From: Euzebya pacifica
GTDB lineage: Bacteria; Actinomycetota; Nitriliruptoria; Euzebyales; Euzebyaceae
Direction of reading: 5' to 3'
Length of the DNA: 64,000 nt
Assembly (NCBI RefSeq): GCF_003344865.1
Contig: NZ_CP031166.1
Coordinates: 248,001-312,000, forward strand
Positions 39,893 to 48,587 of this stretch are shown piece after piece. A model generated the notes under the pieces. The model saw only the letters and a list, made by a program, of their open reading frames with translations. It did not search any database and was not told the DNA's origin. Within the stretch, counting starts at the first letter, position 1, and each line of letters starts with the position of its first letter. The translations under genes were made by a program, and so were the position numbers.

Positions 39893-40522
39893 TCAGCGGG
39901 GGAGTTGCAGCGCCAACCGGATCCCGTCGGCGACCGGTTCGGGAAGGCCGTCGTTGTCCGCGATTCGCATGAACCGGTCGAGCATGTCCATGGTGCGGTC
40001 GGGTTCATCGGACCGGTCGAGTTCGTCGCGGACCACCGACGCCACCATGTCGACCGCCTCCTCGTCGCTGTGGTGATCGGCAACCCTGGTGAGGAGCAGC
40101 CGGAACACCCCAGCAAACGAGCTGTCGTTGACGTCGTCGTGGTCGACTGACAGGACCAAGTCGACAACCTGTTGGGTGTCGACGGCATCGGGGGACAGCA
40201 GCAGTCGGCGCAGCTGCCGGATTGCATCGACGTCAATGGCTGGGCCCCATGGGGTGTCCACCGTCACCTCTGCGGTCCGCTCGGCGCTGAACGCCCCGGA
40301 GGTGTCGCGTCGCGTGACTGCTGACCAGATCGCCGCTGCAAGCCGAAGGTGGCAGCCGGCCAAGTCGAGGCCGGCAAGCCGCACCGGTTCCCAGTCGATC
40401 TGCACACCTGACCGAGACCGGTCCGAGGCGACCTGCAACGCGTCGGTCAGCTTCAGGGCGGCGGCCAGCATGGCGTCGCTGGCCTCCTGCGACAACGACC
40501 TCTGCGACCTGGATTGGCTCAT
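39893..40522 (-). CDS. Helical protein of unknown function
   Basis: A 209-residue, Asp/Leu-rich, probably all-helical protein (ASDAMLAAALKLTDALQVAS, LDLAGCHLRLAAAIWSAVTR, VVDLVLSVDHDDVNDSSFAG, LLLTRVADHHSDEEAVDMVA). No motif or membrane span. GGAGAG ten bases before the ATG. The start follows a Ser/Gln/Arg-rich N-terminus. Family not recognised. Confidence 0.65.
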   Translation of the reverse strand: MSQSRSQRSLSQEASDAMLAAALKLTDALQVASDRSRSGVQIDWEPVRLAGLDLAGCHLRLAAAIWSAVTRRDTSGAFSAERTAEVTVDTPWGPAIDVDAIRQLRRLLLSPDAVDTQQVVDLVLSVDHDDVNDSSFAGVFRLLLTRVADHHSDEEAVDMVASVVRDELDRSDEPDRTMDMLDRFMRIADNDGLPEPVADGIRLALQLPR

Positions 40523-40643
40523 TGGCGCGGTGCTCTCCGTTGGCGGTGGCAGGCCGAGCCGATGTCGGGGCGGCCTGCGGGGAGGTGCAGATGGCTGGTC
40601 AGCTGGCTGGGGGACCCCATGCCGCCCTCGACTGGCGGCCGGG

Positions 40644-40907
40644 TCACAGGACCCGGATGAGGAGGCGTCGCCACAATGGCGGACGGGCTGGGGGTGGGGC
40701 GACGAGCGCCACGAGCCGGCCAGCCCGGTCACGGGTGAAGCCGGGGCAGGTCGGGTCGAGCGCAACAACATGTTCGATGCGGCATCCCGGCCCCTCGGGG
40801 CCGAGCCAGCCGCCATGGGCAACCGTCGCATGTCGTGATCGGCGATGCCACCGCACCACGACCGGTTGGCCATCGACATGGCTGCGCCACCGCACGTAGC
40901 CCCGCAT
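40644..40907 (-). CDS. Small basic protein of unknown function
   Basis: An 87-residue protein rich in Arg, Trp and Val: MRGYVRWRSHVDGQPVVVRW, HRRSRHATVAHGGWLGPEG, IEHVVALDPTCPGFTRDRAG, ending PLWRRLLIRVL. The beta-strand-like N-terminal half may be an oligonucleotide-binding type fold. AGGGGGG three bases before the ATG is a weak ribosome binding site. Unrecognised. Confidence 0.55.
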   Translation of the reverse strand: MRGYVRWRSHVDGQPVVVRWHRRSRHATVAHGGWLGPEGPGCRIEHVVALDPTCPGFTRDRAGRLVALVAPPPARPPLWRRLLIRVL

Positions 40908-41063
40908 CGTCCCCCCTGAATGTCCAGTCGCGGCCGGCGGCCACAACACGTCCCTGCTGGCTGCATACAACCCGTGGTGGGACCAGTGGTCAACGACCAG
41001 TGCCGATGTGTAGCGGTATGGCCATCGGCCCCTTTTTGACGCGGCCTGCCAGGCGGGGGGTCT

Positions 41064-42464
41064 TCAGCGTGGCCGTGACGCAGTCTCGTAGACACGGCCG
41101 AGTTCATCGGTCAGGGCTTCCTCGAACTGCCAGGTGACATCACCCGCACCGGAGGTGGCGTGGGCCACCTCGTGGAGAATGGTGCCGGCGAACCGGCTGA
41201 CATCAGCCAGCAGGGACCGTTTGATGACGATGGTTCCGTTGGTCGGGTCCCACACGCCGCAGGCTTCCCTGTAGGCGCCCTCGGCCAGCCGCATGGTTTC
41301 GGAGATGCGGATCTGCCGGACCCCTTCCGGCTGCCCGCCACGGAACGCCATGATGTCGTCGAGTCGGTCCCACACGTGCTGTTCGGCCGGGGTGAGTTCG
41401 GCCGGGTCGACGAACTCGAAGGCGAAGCTGTCGTTCCATTCGTCCCGGTAGCCGTCGAGGTCGCGGATCGGCTGACCGGACGCATCGGTCTGGCCGCGCA
41501 GCTTCGTGGCGATGGTGTCGGGGACGACGACCACTTCCAGTCCATCGCCCTGGGCACGATCGACGAAATCGGGGGCGGTGAGGATGTCCAGCGGGGTGAG
41601 GAAGACCGTGTCGGTGCGTGCGGCGAGCTGCTGACAGGCGTGCAATCCGACGTCGACGCGTTGGACCTCGTCGTGCCAGGTGCCGGACTGGTAGCCCTGC
41701 AGGTCCTCCACGAGGGCGTCGACGACCGCGGTGTCGGTGCAGTCGAGCAGGATGGCCTTGACCCGGTCGGAGTAGGCGGCACGACCAACGTTGCTGCGCT
41801 CGCGGTTGAGCGCCTTGCGCAGCGGTTTGGTGAGGCTGGTGATGTTGTAGGAGAACAGCAGGTCGGGGTCATCGGCGACCTTGAGCCCGTTGATGTAGAT
41901 GGTGGCGTCGCTGCCTGGGGGGCGAGCAAGGACCGTCCCGTAGCTTGATGTGCCGAGCTGCTCGACGTCGGCATAGGCGAGGAACAGCCGTCTGGCCGCG
42001 TCGATGGTGGCGATGTTGACCGCGGGGCCCGACAGGACCACATCGGTTCCGGTCATGGTCGGGTCGGCGGGGTCGTCGACGAAGGCATGCAGGGTGGTGA
42101 TGTCGAACCCGGCCTTGGGGTGGCTGCCGAACTCGAGGGTGTTGTGGCGGCTGTGGATGGTCACGGCGACACCGTGTCGGTGCAGGACGGCGACGGCGTC
42201 CTTGAGGCCGACGCCGAACTTGCCGATCACCAGGTTGGGATGGGCGAGCTTCTCGGCGCTCTCGTTGGCGGTGAGGTGGTCGTGGGCGAGCCCACGGCCG
42301 GCGTCGCGTATGTGCCAGCCGTCGGCCTCCTCAACGATCTCGGGTTCGGTGGTGCCGGTGAGCCGGTGCTCGTCGATGGCGTTGGCGATGAGCTCGCGGA
42401 TGGCCTCCGTCACCGTCCATGCTTCCAGGACCTCCTGGATGTTGAGGTCGAACGCGCGAGCCAT
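41064..42464 (-). CDS. GHKL ATPase fused to an HExxH metallopeptidase-like domain
   Basis: A 466-residue protein. The N-terminal Hsp90/histidine-kinase-type ATPase has all three motifs: RELIANAIDE (Glu24, Asn28), RDAGRGL (Asp54, Gly56, Gly58) and GKFGVGLKDA (81-90). A middle transducer-like part follows. The C-terminus carries FAGTILHEVAHATSGAG with the zincin motif HEVAH (431-435) and a downstream Glu-rich WQFEEALTDELG for a third ligand. ATP-driven clamps fused to peptidases are known from uncharacterised bacterial proteins and some defence islands; the role here is unknown. GGAGGG lies three bases before the ATG. Confidence 0.75.
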   Translation of the reverse strand: MARAFDLNIQEVLEAWTVTEAIRELIANAIDEHRLTGTTEPEIVEEADGWHIRDAGRGLAHDHLTANESAEKLAHPNLVIGKFGVGLKDAVAVLHRHGVAVTIHSRHNTLEFGSHPKAGFDITTLHAFVDDPADPTMTGTDVVLSGPAVNIATIDAARRLFLAYADVEQLGTSSYGTVLARPPGSDATIYINGLKVADDPDLLFSYNITSLTKPLRKALNRERSNVGRAAYSDRVKAILLDCTDTAVVDALVEDLQGYQSGTWHDEVQRVDVGLHACQQLAARTDTVFLTPLDILTAPDFVDRAQGDGLEVVVVPDTIATKLRGQTDASGQPIRDLDGYRDEWNDSFAFEFVDPAELTPAEQHVWDRLDDIMAFRGGQPEGVRQIRISETMRLAEGAYREACGVWDPTNGTIVIKRSLLADVSRFAGTILHEVAHATSGAGDVTWQFEEALTDELGRVYETASRPR

Positions 42465-42530
42465 GGTCCCTCCGAGTCTGGTTGCCGGCAGTCGCGTGGC
42501 GAGTCTGCACGACCACAGCGACAGCCGGTC

Positions 42531-43520
42531 TCAGAGGCTGATGATGGCGTCGTCGAGGGCGTCGCCGTCAGCCAGGACACGGTCCGCGGCGGGTCGCCGG
42601 TTGGCCAGCAGGGCGCCGTGGCGGCCGCCGACGTGCAGGACCTGTTCGGGGTTGGCGATCCCGTCGGGGTCGGCAAGGGCAAGGAGAAGCCCTGCGGCGG
42701 GATGGTCGGCGTGGGCCCGGGTGGGGGCGGGGACCCACAGCGGCCGTTGTTGCAGGAGGGCGAACCGGGCGGTGTGTGCGGTGCCCGACCCGGTTGCGGC
42801 GGCGGCAACGAGGGTGGCGTCACCAAGGGCAGTCTGGATGCGGTTGCGGGCCACGAGGCTGCCAGGGGAAGCGGCGGTCCCGGGCGGCTGTTCGCTGATG
42901 ATGGCGCCACCGGCGGCAAGGATCCGGTCGGCCAGGTCGGGGCGGCGCGGCCGGTCGACCCCGCTGCCGATGACCGCCAGGTGGATGCCGCCCTCGGCAA
43001 GGGTTTCTTCCGCCACGGTGGTGTCGATGCCGTCGGCGAGCCCGGAGACGGTGACGATGTCGTTGGCGGCACAGGTCCGGGCGGCCCGTGCCGCCACCGC
43101 CGCCCCGTACGCCCAGGGCTTGCGGGCCCCGACGATGGTCAGCGCCCGACCGCTGGACGGCAGGATGCCGCGAACCCAGATCAACGGGGGGCAGCCATCG
43201 ATGTCGCGCAGCCTGATCGGGTAGCCGAGCGTCCATGGGGTGAGGACGTCACCATCGAGGTGGCTGGTCAGTTCGGCTTCGGGGATGCCGTGTTCGGCGA
43301 TCTGTTCGGCGACCTTGCGGCCGACGTGCTTGACGAGCCGGTCGGGGGCGGCACGGTGCATCGTGGCCCACGACACGTGGCTGCCGGCCAGCGCCATTGC
43401 CCGTGCCGCACCCACACCCGGGGTTTGCAGCAGCCGCCACATCCCGCGGGGGGTGCGTGGGCCGTCGTCCTCCACAGTCGATGGGCCTCGGTCGACCTGC
43501 TGCACGTCCTCGTTGTCCAC
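42531..43520 (-). CDS. dprA: DprA/Smf-family DNA processing protein
   Basis: A 329-residue DprA-like protein. The N-terminal HhH-like part (LLQTPGVGAARAMALAG) precedes the Rossmann core: LTIVGARKPWAYGAAVAARA, VTVSGLADGIDTTVAEETLA, IHLAVIGSGVDRPRRPDLAD, GGAIISEQPPG and RNRIQTALGDATLVAAAATG. DprA binds single-stranded DNA and loads RecA; relatives also occur on mobile elements with unclear roles. No competence genes are nearby. It is followed on the same strand by the GHKL-peptidase gene, 66 bases on. Confidence 0.82.
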   Translation of the reverse strand: MDNEDVQQVDRGPSTVEDDGPRTPRGMWRLLQTPGVGAARAMALAGSHVSWATMHRAAPDRLVKHVGRKVAEQIAEHGIPEAELTSHLDGDVLTPWTLGYPIRLRDIDGCPPLIWVRGILPSSGRALTIVGARKPWAYGAAVAARAARTCAANDIVTVSGLADGIDTTVAEETLAEGGIHLAVIGSGVDRPRRPDLADRILAAGGAIISEQPPGTAASPGSLVARNRIQTALGDATLVAAAATGSGTAHTARFALLQQRPLWVPAPTRAHADHPAAGLLLALADPDGIANPEQVLHVGGRHGALLANRRPAADRVLADGDALDDAIISL

Positions 43521-43597
43521 TGGTCACAGGCTGCCACGTGGCCCCGACGTCCTCGTGGCCGCGCTCGGTGTCACAGCCCACCGATAGGGTGCCTGTT

Positions 43598-43678
43598 GTG
43601 GAACTCCAACCGGGCTGCCTAGCCCGGAGGCCTGCACCAGCGGCCTTCGGCGGTCAGTGCTGCACCGACTGCCGGTGA
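43598..43678 (+). CDS. Leaderless Cys-rich mini-ORF (possible attenuator leader)
   Basis: A GTG seven bases after the -10 box TAGGGT (43585-43590) opens a 26-residue frame ending GGQCCTDCR, four Cys in total with three in the last six residues. A hairpin CCGGGCT-GCCT-AGCCCGG sits inside its first third. The ORF ends 22 bases before the ATG of the gene at 43701. Leaderless short ORFs with cysteine runs act as cysteine-responsive attenuators in mycobacteria; this one has the right position and content. Translation is not shown. Confidence 0.45.
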   Translation: MELQPGCLARRPAPAAFGGQCCTDCR

Positions 43679-43700
43679 CACCCAACACGAGGAGTTCCCA

Positions 43701-44114
43701 ATGCCTGTTTCCGTTCCGTCGCTGACCATGGGCGCCGCGGTGCCGTTCGCGGTCCAGTTGCGCCACCAGCCCGTGTGGGCAGCCGCCACCGCCTTGCTGC
43801 TCGACCGGACCGTTGCGACGATCTGCTGCACCGCGGTGACCCCGTGGCCGATCACCGCGTTGATCCATCGGCTGCTCGGTGCGGTCCCCGCCGGTGAGGT
43901 GGTGTGGACCCACGAGCTGTCGGCTGCCGATGCCCATGCGCTTGCAGGTGCTCTGTCCGGTGATGACCGGCCGGGATCGGCGGCTGGCTGGGCATGGCAG
44001 GTCTCGTGTCTGCTCGAGGCAGCCGACTCCTCCGGTGACCGGCAGCAGGTGGTCGAGCTCACGGGATTGCTTGCCCGCGGCGGGTTCGACCGTGACGGGA
44101 CGCCGAGCAACTGA
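43701..44114 (+). CDS. Protein of unknown function
   Basis: A 137-residue Ala/Val/Leu-rich protein with a Cys pair (TVATICCTAVTPWPITALIH), VVWTHELSAADAHALAGALS and a helical C-terminus (WQVSCLLEAADSSGDRQQVV). Slightly hydrophobic but without a clear membrane span. GAGGAG six bases before the ATG. It lies downstream of the Cys-rich mini-ORF and may be regulated by it. Not recognised. Confidence 0.6.
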   Translation: MPVSVPSLTMGAAVPFAVQLRHQPVWAAATALLLDRTVATICCTAVTPWPITALIHRLLGAVPAGEVVWTHELSAADAHALAGALSGDDRPGSAAGWAWQVSCLLEAADSSGDRQQVVELTGLLARGGFDRDGTPSN

Positions 44115-44124
44115 CCCGATCCGG

Positions 44125-44280
44125 TCAGGTCCGGTCCGTGAGGGTGGCTTCGACCGCGTCAGCAAGCGTTCCGGTAGCCAGTAGGAGCGGTCCCGTCCAC
44201 CGACGATGTGTCGGTGCCGTGTGCAGGGCTGCCAGGCGCCCGGCGACCTGGCGACCCGGAACGGCAGCAGCCACGATCAC
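44125..44280 (-). CDS. 51-residue protein downstream of the DUF4241-like gene
   Basis: Reads VIVAAAVPGRQVAGRLAALH, then RRWTGPLLLATGTLADAVEA and TLTDRT, with coding bias. The GTG at 44280 lies 7 bases after the stop of the upstream gene. No independent ribosome binding site, so it may rely on coupling. Unrecognised. Confidence 0.45.
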   Translation of the reverse strand: MIVAAAVPGRQVAGRLAALHTAPTHRRWTGPLLLATGTLADAVEATLTDRT

Positions 44281-44287
44281 GGACCGT

Positions 44288-45901
44288 TCAGACGTTGCGG
44301 ATCCGTGTGATGCCCGACCTGAGATCGGCCAGTGCCTCAACGATGCGGCCTTCGGAGAGCTGGTCGCTGTCGAACTCGACGGAGAGGTGGCGGACTGGCT
44401 CGTGACGCAACGGCGGGAGGTGTCCGGGCCGGTAGGTGCCGTAGCGCCACGGCTGCGACGTCGGCGCGTCCCAACCGGACGAATCCGTGGCGGGTTCACC
44501 AACGACGACATCGAGGTCCTCGGGCGTTGCGTGGGGTGGGGGCAGCGCAACGTCGACACCGATGGCCGGCGGTTCCTCGTCGCCTTCGTGGGCGACGTAG
44601 GCCGTGAACGACAGGTCGTTGGCAACCCACGACAGCGTGCTGCGGTCCGCGATCGCGTCGACCCCGAGCGCCGACAGGATGCGACGAAGCTCAGCCAGCA
44701 CATCACCGTGCAGCTCGAGGATCCGGTCGCCCAGATCGGCCACGTGGCGGTCTCTCATCCGTACGTCGGCCGGGGACGGATGGCGGTCAGCGATGTAGGC
44801 CTCGGCCATCCGGGTGGTGTCCAGGGCAGCAGCTGCCACGGCAACACCGAGCCGATCCAGCCCAATGAAGATCGGCCAGGAGCCTTCGGTTCCGGTTCGG
44901 ACCTGGACCTGCCCGGCGCCGCTGGCGTCGTGGGGCGGACCGCCGCCGGGTACCGGGTCGCTGATGGGCTGCTCGAACGTGCCGACGTCGCCGAATCCGA
45001 CCTTGGCCGTTTGCACCCCGACGTTCGGCAGCGACACCCAGCAGACCGGTCGGGTGTCGCCGAACCTGATCACCACGTCGGTGTTCATCGTCGGTTCGGA
45101 CGTGTCGAGCAGCCAGACGGGCCAGCGTCCGGCCGGCAGACGGACCGGAAGGACCTGGAAGGGGTACGGACTGCCGTTGCTGCCAACGAAGGAGTCGCCG
45201 ACAGCGATCCGGCCCGAGGGCACACCGACGTGGCCCTGCAGATGGCCGGGCAGGTCCACCAGTTCCGACAGGATCGGCCAGTCCGCCGGCGTCGCTGCTT
45301 CGGGATCGTCCCGGCCGACGGCTGCCGCCCATGCCTCCCAGTCGACCCGTGCGCCGGGCCATCCCACCGGGTCATGCCCAACGGACCCTTCCAGCGGCTC
45401 TTCGACCTCAGCCAGGACCGTTCCGATCGGCCTGCCAACGATGTCGAGTGCCACGTGCTCGACCAGCCGCCAGCTGCCTTGGTCTGCCGTCAGGCCGATG
45501 TAGGCGTCGCCGCGCAGTGCTTGGTCGCGTCGCCACACCCATGGCGGCACGGTGAGGTCGTCGGGTGGGTCCAGCCGGTCGAGCTCGTCGGCGGTTGCAA
45601 GGCTTCCCGCGTCGCCGATCAGCATCTGGCGGGGAACGTCGTCCACTGTTCTGTTGATGGAGACGACGTGGACCCCGACTGGGTCGAGCGCGTGGACCGA
45701 TGCAGGGTCCGACGGGCCGATCAGCACCACCAATGGGAGGGCAGGGTCGCCGAGCCCCCCGGCGCTCAGGACGGTGACCACCCCGGCGGAGTGGTCGTGG
45801 CCCAAGCGGGTCGCGATGCCGTCGCTCGTCCCGAACCTGAGCTGGCCTCCGGTCGGAAACGACCCGGCGGGCACAAACGACAGGTCAGCGATGGATGGCA
45901 T
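44288..45901 (-). CDS. Large protein with a DUF4241-like region
   Basis: A 537-residue cytoplasmic protein. The N-terminal 200 residues are a beta/alpha domain (GVVTVLSAGGLGDPALPLVV, VHVVSINRTVDDVPRQMLIG). A central region has GVPSGRIAVGDSFVG, LPVRLPAGRWPVWLLDT and VVIRFGDTRPVCWV, the SGR...GD...V..G.YPV....... pattern of DUF4241. A C-terminal part (VADLGDRILELHGDVLAELR, LRHEPVRHLSVEFDSDQLSE) is separate. Role unknown. The ATG at 45901 is the first with a natural N-terminus. Confidence 0.6.
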   Translation of the reverse strand: MPSIADLSFVPAGSFPTGGQLRFGTSDGIATRLGHDHSAGVVTVLSAGGLGDPALPLVVLIGPSDPASVHALDPVGVHVVSINRTVDDVPRQMLIGDAGSLATADELDRLDPPDDLTVPPWVWRRDQALRGDAYIGLTADQGSWRLVEHVALDIVGRPIGTVLAEVEEPLEGSVGHDPVGWPGARVDWEAWAAAVGRDDPEAATPADWPILSELVDLPGHLQGHVGVPSGRIAVGDSFVGSNGSPYPFQVLPVRLPAGRWPVWLLDTSEPTMNTDVVIRFGDTRPVCWVSLPNVGVQTAKVGFGDVGTFEQPISDPVPGGGPPHDASGAGQVQVRTGTEGSWPIFIGLDRLGVAVAAAALDTTRMAEAYIADRHPSPADVRMRDRHVADLGDRILELHGDVLAELRRILSALGVDAIADRSTLSWVANDLSFTAYVAHEGDEEPPAIGVDVALPPPHATPEDLDVVVGEPATDSSGWDAPTSQPWRYGTYRPGHLPPLRHEPVRHLSVEFDSDQLSEGRIVEALADLRSGITRIRNV

Positions 45902-46081
45902 TGCAGGGGGACGGAACACGGTGCTCCAAACGGCGGCAGAGGAGGACCGGACGCCTGAAGGCGGCCGAGAGCGCTGACTGTAGGGCCACACGACCGTCTC
46001 GGTGGAACTCCGAGAACCGATGGTTCGGCCACCCTGTCAGCCACCCGACAAGGCCAGGTGGCGGCGGGGCACAGCGCCCGC

Positions 46082-46705
46082 TCAGCTGGGGGTGTGCCGG
46101 CAGCTGATCCCCTCGGTGGCGGGCCACGTGTCGGGATCGATCCCGTTGGCCTGCGCCCACGCCGTCCAGGTAACCGGGGGACGGTCGGGCACCGGTGGCA
46201 GCGCCCAGTAGCTGACCGGGTTGAGGTAGGACCAACGGCCGGTCCCAGGACCGTCGCTGAACCGCACGGCACCTTCGGCGTGGAGACGGCCGAGCGCACC
46301 CGCAAGCAACGAGGACACGGTGAACCTGGCAGGGTCCTCACAGGCGATCGCCGTGTGGTGGTACCGGCCGACAAGGTCGACGTACAGGTCCCGGTGGGCC
46401 TGGGCGAACCGGTGCTCGATCACCCCGTACTCCGTCCGTCCCTCCCCGAACTCGAAGACGTCCAGGAGTGCCTGGTACACCCCGAGATCCTCAAGGATCC
46501 CTCCTCTACCCGCAGTGGCCGGCTTCACCACGGCCGGAGGGGGCAGGAGGAACTCGTGACCGTCCTCGCAGCACACACGGGCCTCACCGAGCTCGGTGAC
46601 CTCGACCACATCGAGTCGTCCGGTGTCGCCGTACCTGCATGCCATCCCGTTGGCGGCGTTCTGCCACTGGGATCGCGTGAGCCACACGATCGTGTCGTCA
46701 CCCAT
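46082..46705 (-). CDS. Protein of unknown function
   Basis: A 207-residue protein: IVWLTRSQWQNAANGMACRY, VVEVTELGEARVCCEDGHEF, ILEDLGVYQALLDVFEFGEG, YVDLVGRYHHTAIACEDPAR and a Trp/Pro-rich end (PVPDRPPVTWTAWAQANGID). The middle, with a winged-helix-like LLAGALGRLHAEGAVRFSDG, may bind nucleic acid. GAGGA precedes the ATG at 46705 at a short 2-base gap. Unrecognised. Confidence 0.6.
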   Translation of the reverse strand: MGDDTIVWLTRSQWQNAANGMACRYGDTGRLDVVEVTELGEARVCCEDGHEFLLPPPAVVKPATAGRGGILEDLGVYQALLDVFEFGEGRTEYGVIEHRFAQAHRDLYVDLVGRYHHTAIACEDPARFTVSSLLAGALGRLHAEGAVRFSDGPGTGRWSYLNPVSYWALPPVPDRPPVTWTAWAQANGIDPDTWPATEGISCRHTPS

Positions 46706-47091
46706 CGTCCTCGTCCTGTCCGTCCAGCGCGTTCCGTCCCCTGACAGGGTGGCACACGCCCCGAGGCCCTATGGGGCGAGGCCGCATTGAGTGGCGTGCC
46801 GAGTGGAGGCGACACATCTGATGGGTCTGTCGTTCGGATGGTGGTGGCCAACGACTGTCTCGGCGGTATCACCCGTGCTGGTCCACGGAGTCGCAGATGC
46901 GCACCCGCCACCTCGCACCCTTCGTCATGTTCCTGCTGTGTGTCAGCAGTCCCGCCCGGAGGCTCGGTATCACCCCGCCGTTCCATGACCGATCGCGGGG
47001 CAGACCGACCCCGGTCTGCCCCCGCCGATGACGTCTTGGACGTGTGCAGGGAGGCCAGCCGAATGGCGCGTGTCTGGCAGGGTGGGGCGGC
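46706..47091. other. Gene-poor stretch with a strong hairpin
   Basis: 386 bases between two divergent genes. GGGGCAGACC (46997-47006) and GGTCTGCCCC (47013-47022) form a perfect 10-bp stem with a 6-base loop, without a T-run. Open frames crossing the region on either strand lack coding bias. No repeat shared with other parts of the window was noticed. Confidence 0.45.
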
Positions 47092-47736
47092 ATGCTCAGC
47101 GACGACCTGACAACGAAGGCGCTCATCGGTGCTGCCGAGTCGGCCGACCCCGGTGAGATCGGCTATCTGGCGTTGTCGGGGAAGGTCGAGCTGGCGGTCC
47201 GGGACCGAATGGTCTGGTGGCTTGCCCAGCAGGTGGCGGAGCAAGCCGATCTGGTCGTGGTGCGCGAGTGGCGACGCGTGGACCTTGCGGTGGTGACGTC
47301 GGAGGCAGTCCCGGTGCTGCTCGTGGAGGGCAAGGCGCACTATCACTTCGACACGATGCGGCCACGGGTTGGTGGGTACGTGGACGCCGTTGCTGCTGAC
47401 CTGGTCGCGTTGTCGCGATGGCCCGACGCCACTGCGGCGGCGGTGGTGCTGTCCACCCACGTCGGTACCCGTGTCGATGGTCCGCTCCGTACCAACGGTG
47501 TGGTGAAGTACGCCGGCGGGACCAATCGGTTCCTGCGACGCCACGACGACGACCCCGCCGTGACGCTGGCGGCCGGACGAACGGCGATCGGGTCTGCCTA
47601 TGGCGAGCTGGGCGTCCTCGACGGCCCGGTCACGATTGCTGACACCCGAGTGGCCGGCATCGACGTGGTCGTTGACGGCTGGGTGATCAGGCCGCCCTTC
47701 GGTGGGGCGGCAGCGGCCCGTCCCGTTGAGCCCTGA
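47092..47736 (+). CDS. PD-(D/E)XK nuclease-like protein
   Basis: A 214-residue protein. VREWRRVDLAVVTSEAVPVL followed by LVEGKAHYHFD gives Asp64 ... Glu79-x-Lys81, the active-site order of restriction-endonuclease-like nucleases, with LALSGKVELAVRDRMVWW as the preceding helix (Glu33). The C-terminal half (VLSTHVGTRVDGPLRTNGVV, NRFLRRHDDDPAVTLAAGRT) completes an alpha/beta fold. It could be a nuclease or a catalytically silent relative. No partner methylase adjoins it. Confidence 0.6.
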   Translation: MLSDDLTTKALIGAAESADPGEIGYLALSGKVELAVRDRMVWWLAQQVAEQADLVVVREWRRVDLAVVTSEAVPVLLVEGKAHYHFDTMRPRVGGYVDAVAADLVALSRWPDATAAAVVLSTHVGTRVDGPLRTNGVVKYAGGTNRFLRRHDDDPAVTLAAGRTAIGSAYGELGVLDGPVTIADTRVAGIDVVVDGWVIRPPFGGAAAARPVEP

Positions 47737-47871
47737 CCGCCGGGCCGCCGCAAAGAACACCCCTGTCGACCGCCGGGACTACTGCGAGCCGTTCACGCCG
47801 GCCCATCGCTGACCGCACCGGCCGATACGGTGCAACCACGCCGTCCCATCCCCACCCCCGGAGCCCCCTTG

Positions 47872-48309
47872 ATGCGACCCGACCGAGCACTCGACATCGC
47901 GACCACGGCCCACAACGGGCAGACCGACAAGGCCGGCCGCCCCTACATCGGTCACGTCCACAGGGTCCTCGGTCACCTGCCCGATGACGCCACCGACGAC
48001 CACCGCGTCGTGGCAGCGCTTCACGACGTCGTGGAAGACACCGACGTCACCCTGGACCAGCTGCGCGCCGACGGCCTCACCGACACTCAGGCCGCGGCGG
48101 TGGATGCCATGACCCGCCGGGCCGATGAGCCCAAGGACGACTACTACCGGCGGGTGGCAGCCAACCCGATCGCGCTCGTCGTGAAGGCCGCTGACATCGA
48201 CGACAACGCCGACCCTGCCCGACTGGCGGTGCTCGACCCAGACACCCGCGACCGGCTGGCCGCCAAGTACACCCGCGCCCGTCAGGCGCTTGGGCTCACC
48301 AGCAGCTGA
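47872..48309 (+). CDS. HD-domain hydrolase, small SpoT/Mesh1-like
   Basis: A 145-residue HD-family metal-dependent hydrolase: ALDIATTAHNGQTDKAGRPY with His14, GHVHRV with His28, ALHDVVEDTD with His51-Asp52 and the Glu-Asp pair, and a late VVKAADIDDNAD. This H...HD...ED...D pattern is that of RelA/SpoT-type ppGpp hydrolases and small alarmone hydrolases; there is no synthetase domain. GGAG lies in the 10 bases before the ATG at 47872. It might clear alarmone-like nucleotides; substrate not certain. Confidence 0.72.
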   Translation: MRPDRALDIATTAHNGQTDKAGRPYIGHVHRVLGHLPDDATDDHRVVAALHDVVEDTDVTLDQLRADGLTDTQAAAVDAMTRRADEPKDDYYRRVAANPIALVVKAADIDDNADPARLAVLDPDTRDRLAAKYTRARQALGLTSS

Positions 48310-48587
48310 GCCGGCACGGCTGGCCGGGTGCCGCTCCGGGCAGCTGAGGGGGAGAACACGGTCTCCGTGGCGAAGTCCAGTCGGGCCTCGATCAGCTGCC
48401 GTCGGGTGGCGTCAGCGATCCGAGCGGCGGCGTAGGAGTTGCCTTCGGGGTCCTCCGGCCACCGTTGCGCAGCGATGACGTCAGCGTTGACGAACGGCAA
48501 GCCCGGTCGCAACGGCCCGATGACCCGACGGAACAGCGTGGTCTTGCCTGCCCCGTTGGGGCCGGCAAGCAGGTCCAGGCGACTCAC
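48282..48587 (-). pseudogene. Truncated zeta-type toxin kinase
   Basis: A 101-residue protein starting MSRLDLLAGPNGAGKTTLFR with a perfect Walker A (GPNGAGKTT), then PFVNADVIAAQRWPEDP and RQLIEARLDFATETVFS, the N-terminal half of zeta/PezT-like kinases (normally about 190-200 residues). After ETVFS the sequence becomes PSAARSGTRPAVPAQLL and ends, and the frame runs into the convergent HD gene. The C-terminal half, with catalytic arginines, is lost. The ATG overlaps the antitoxin stop (ATGA). Confidence 0.7.
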
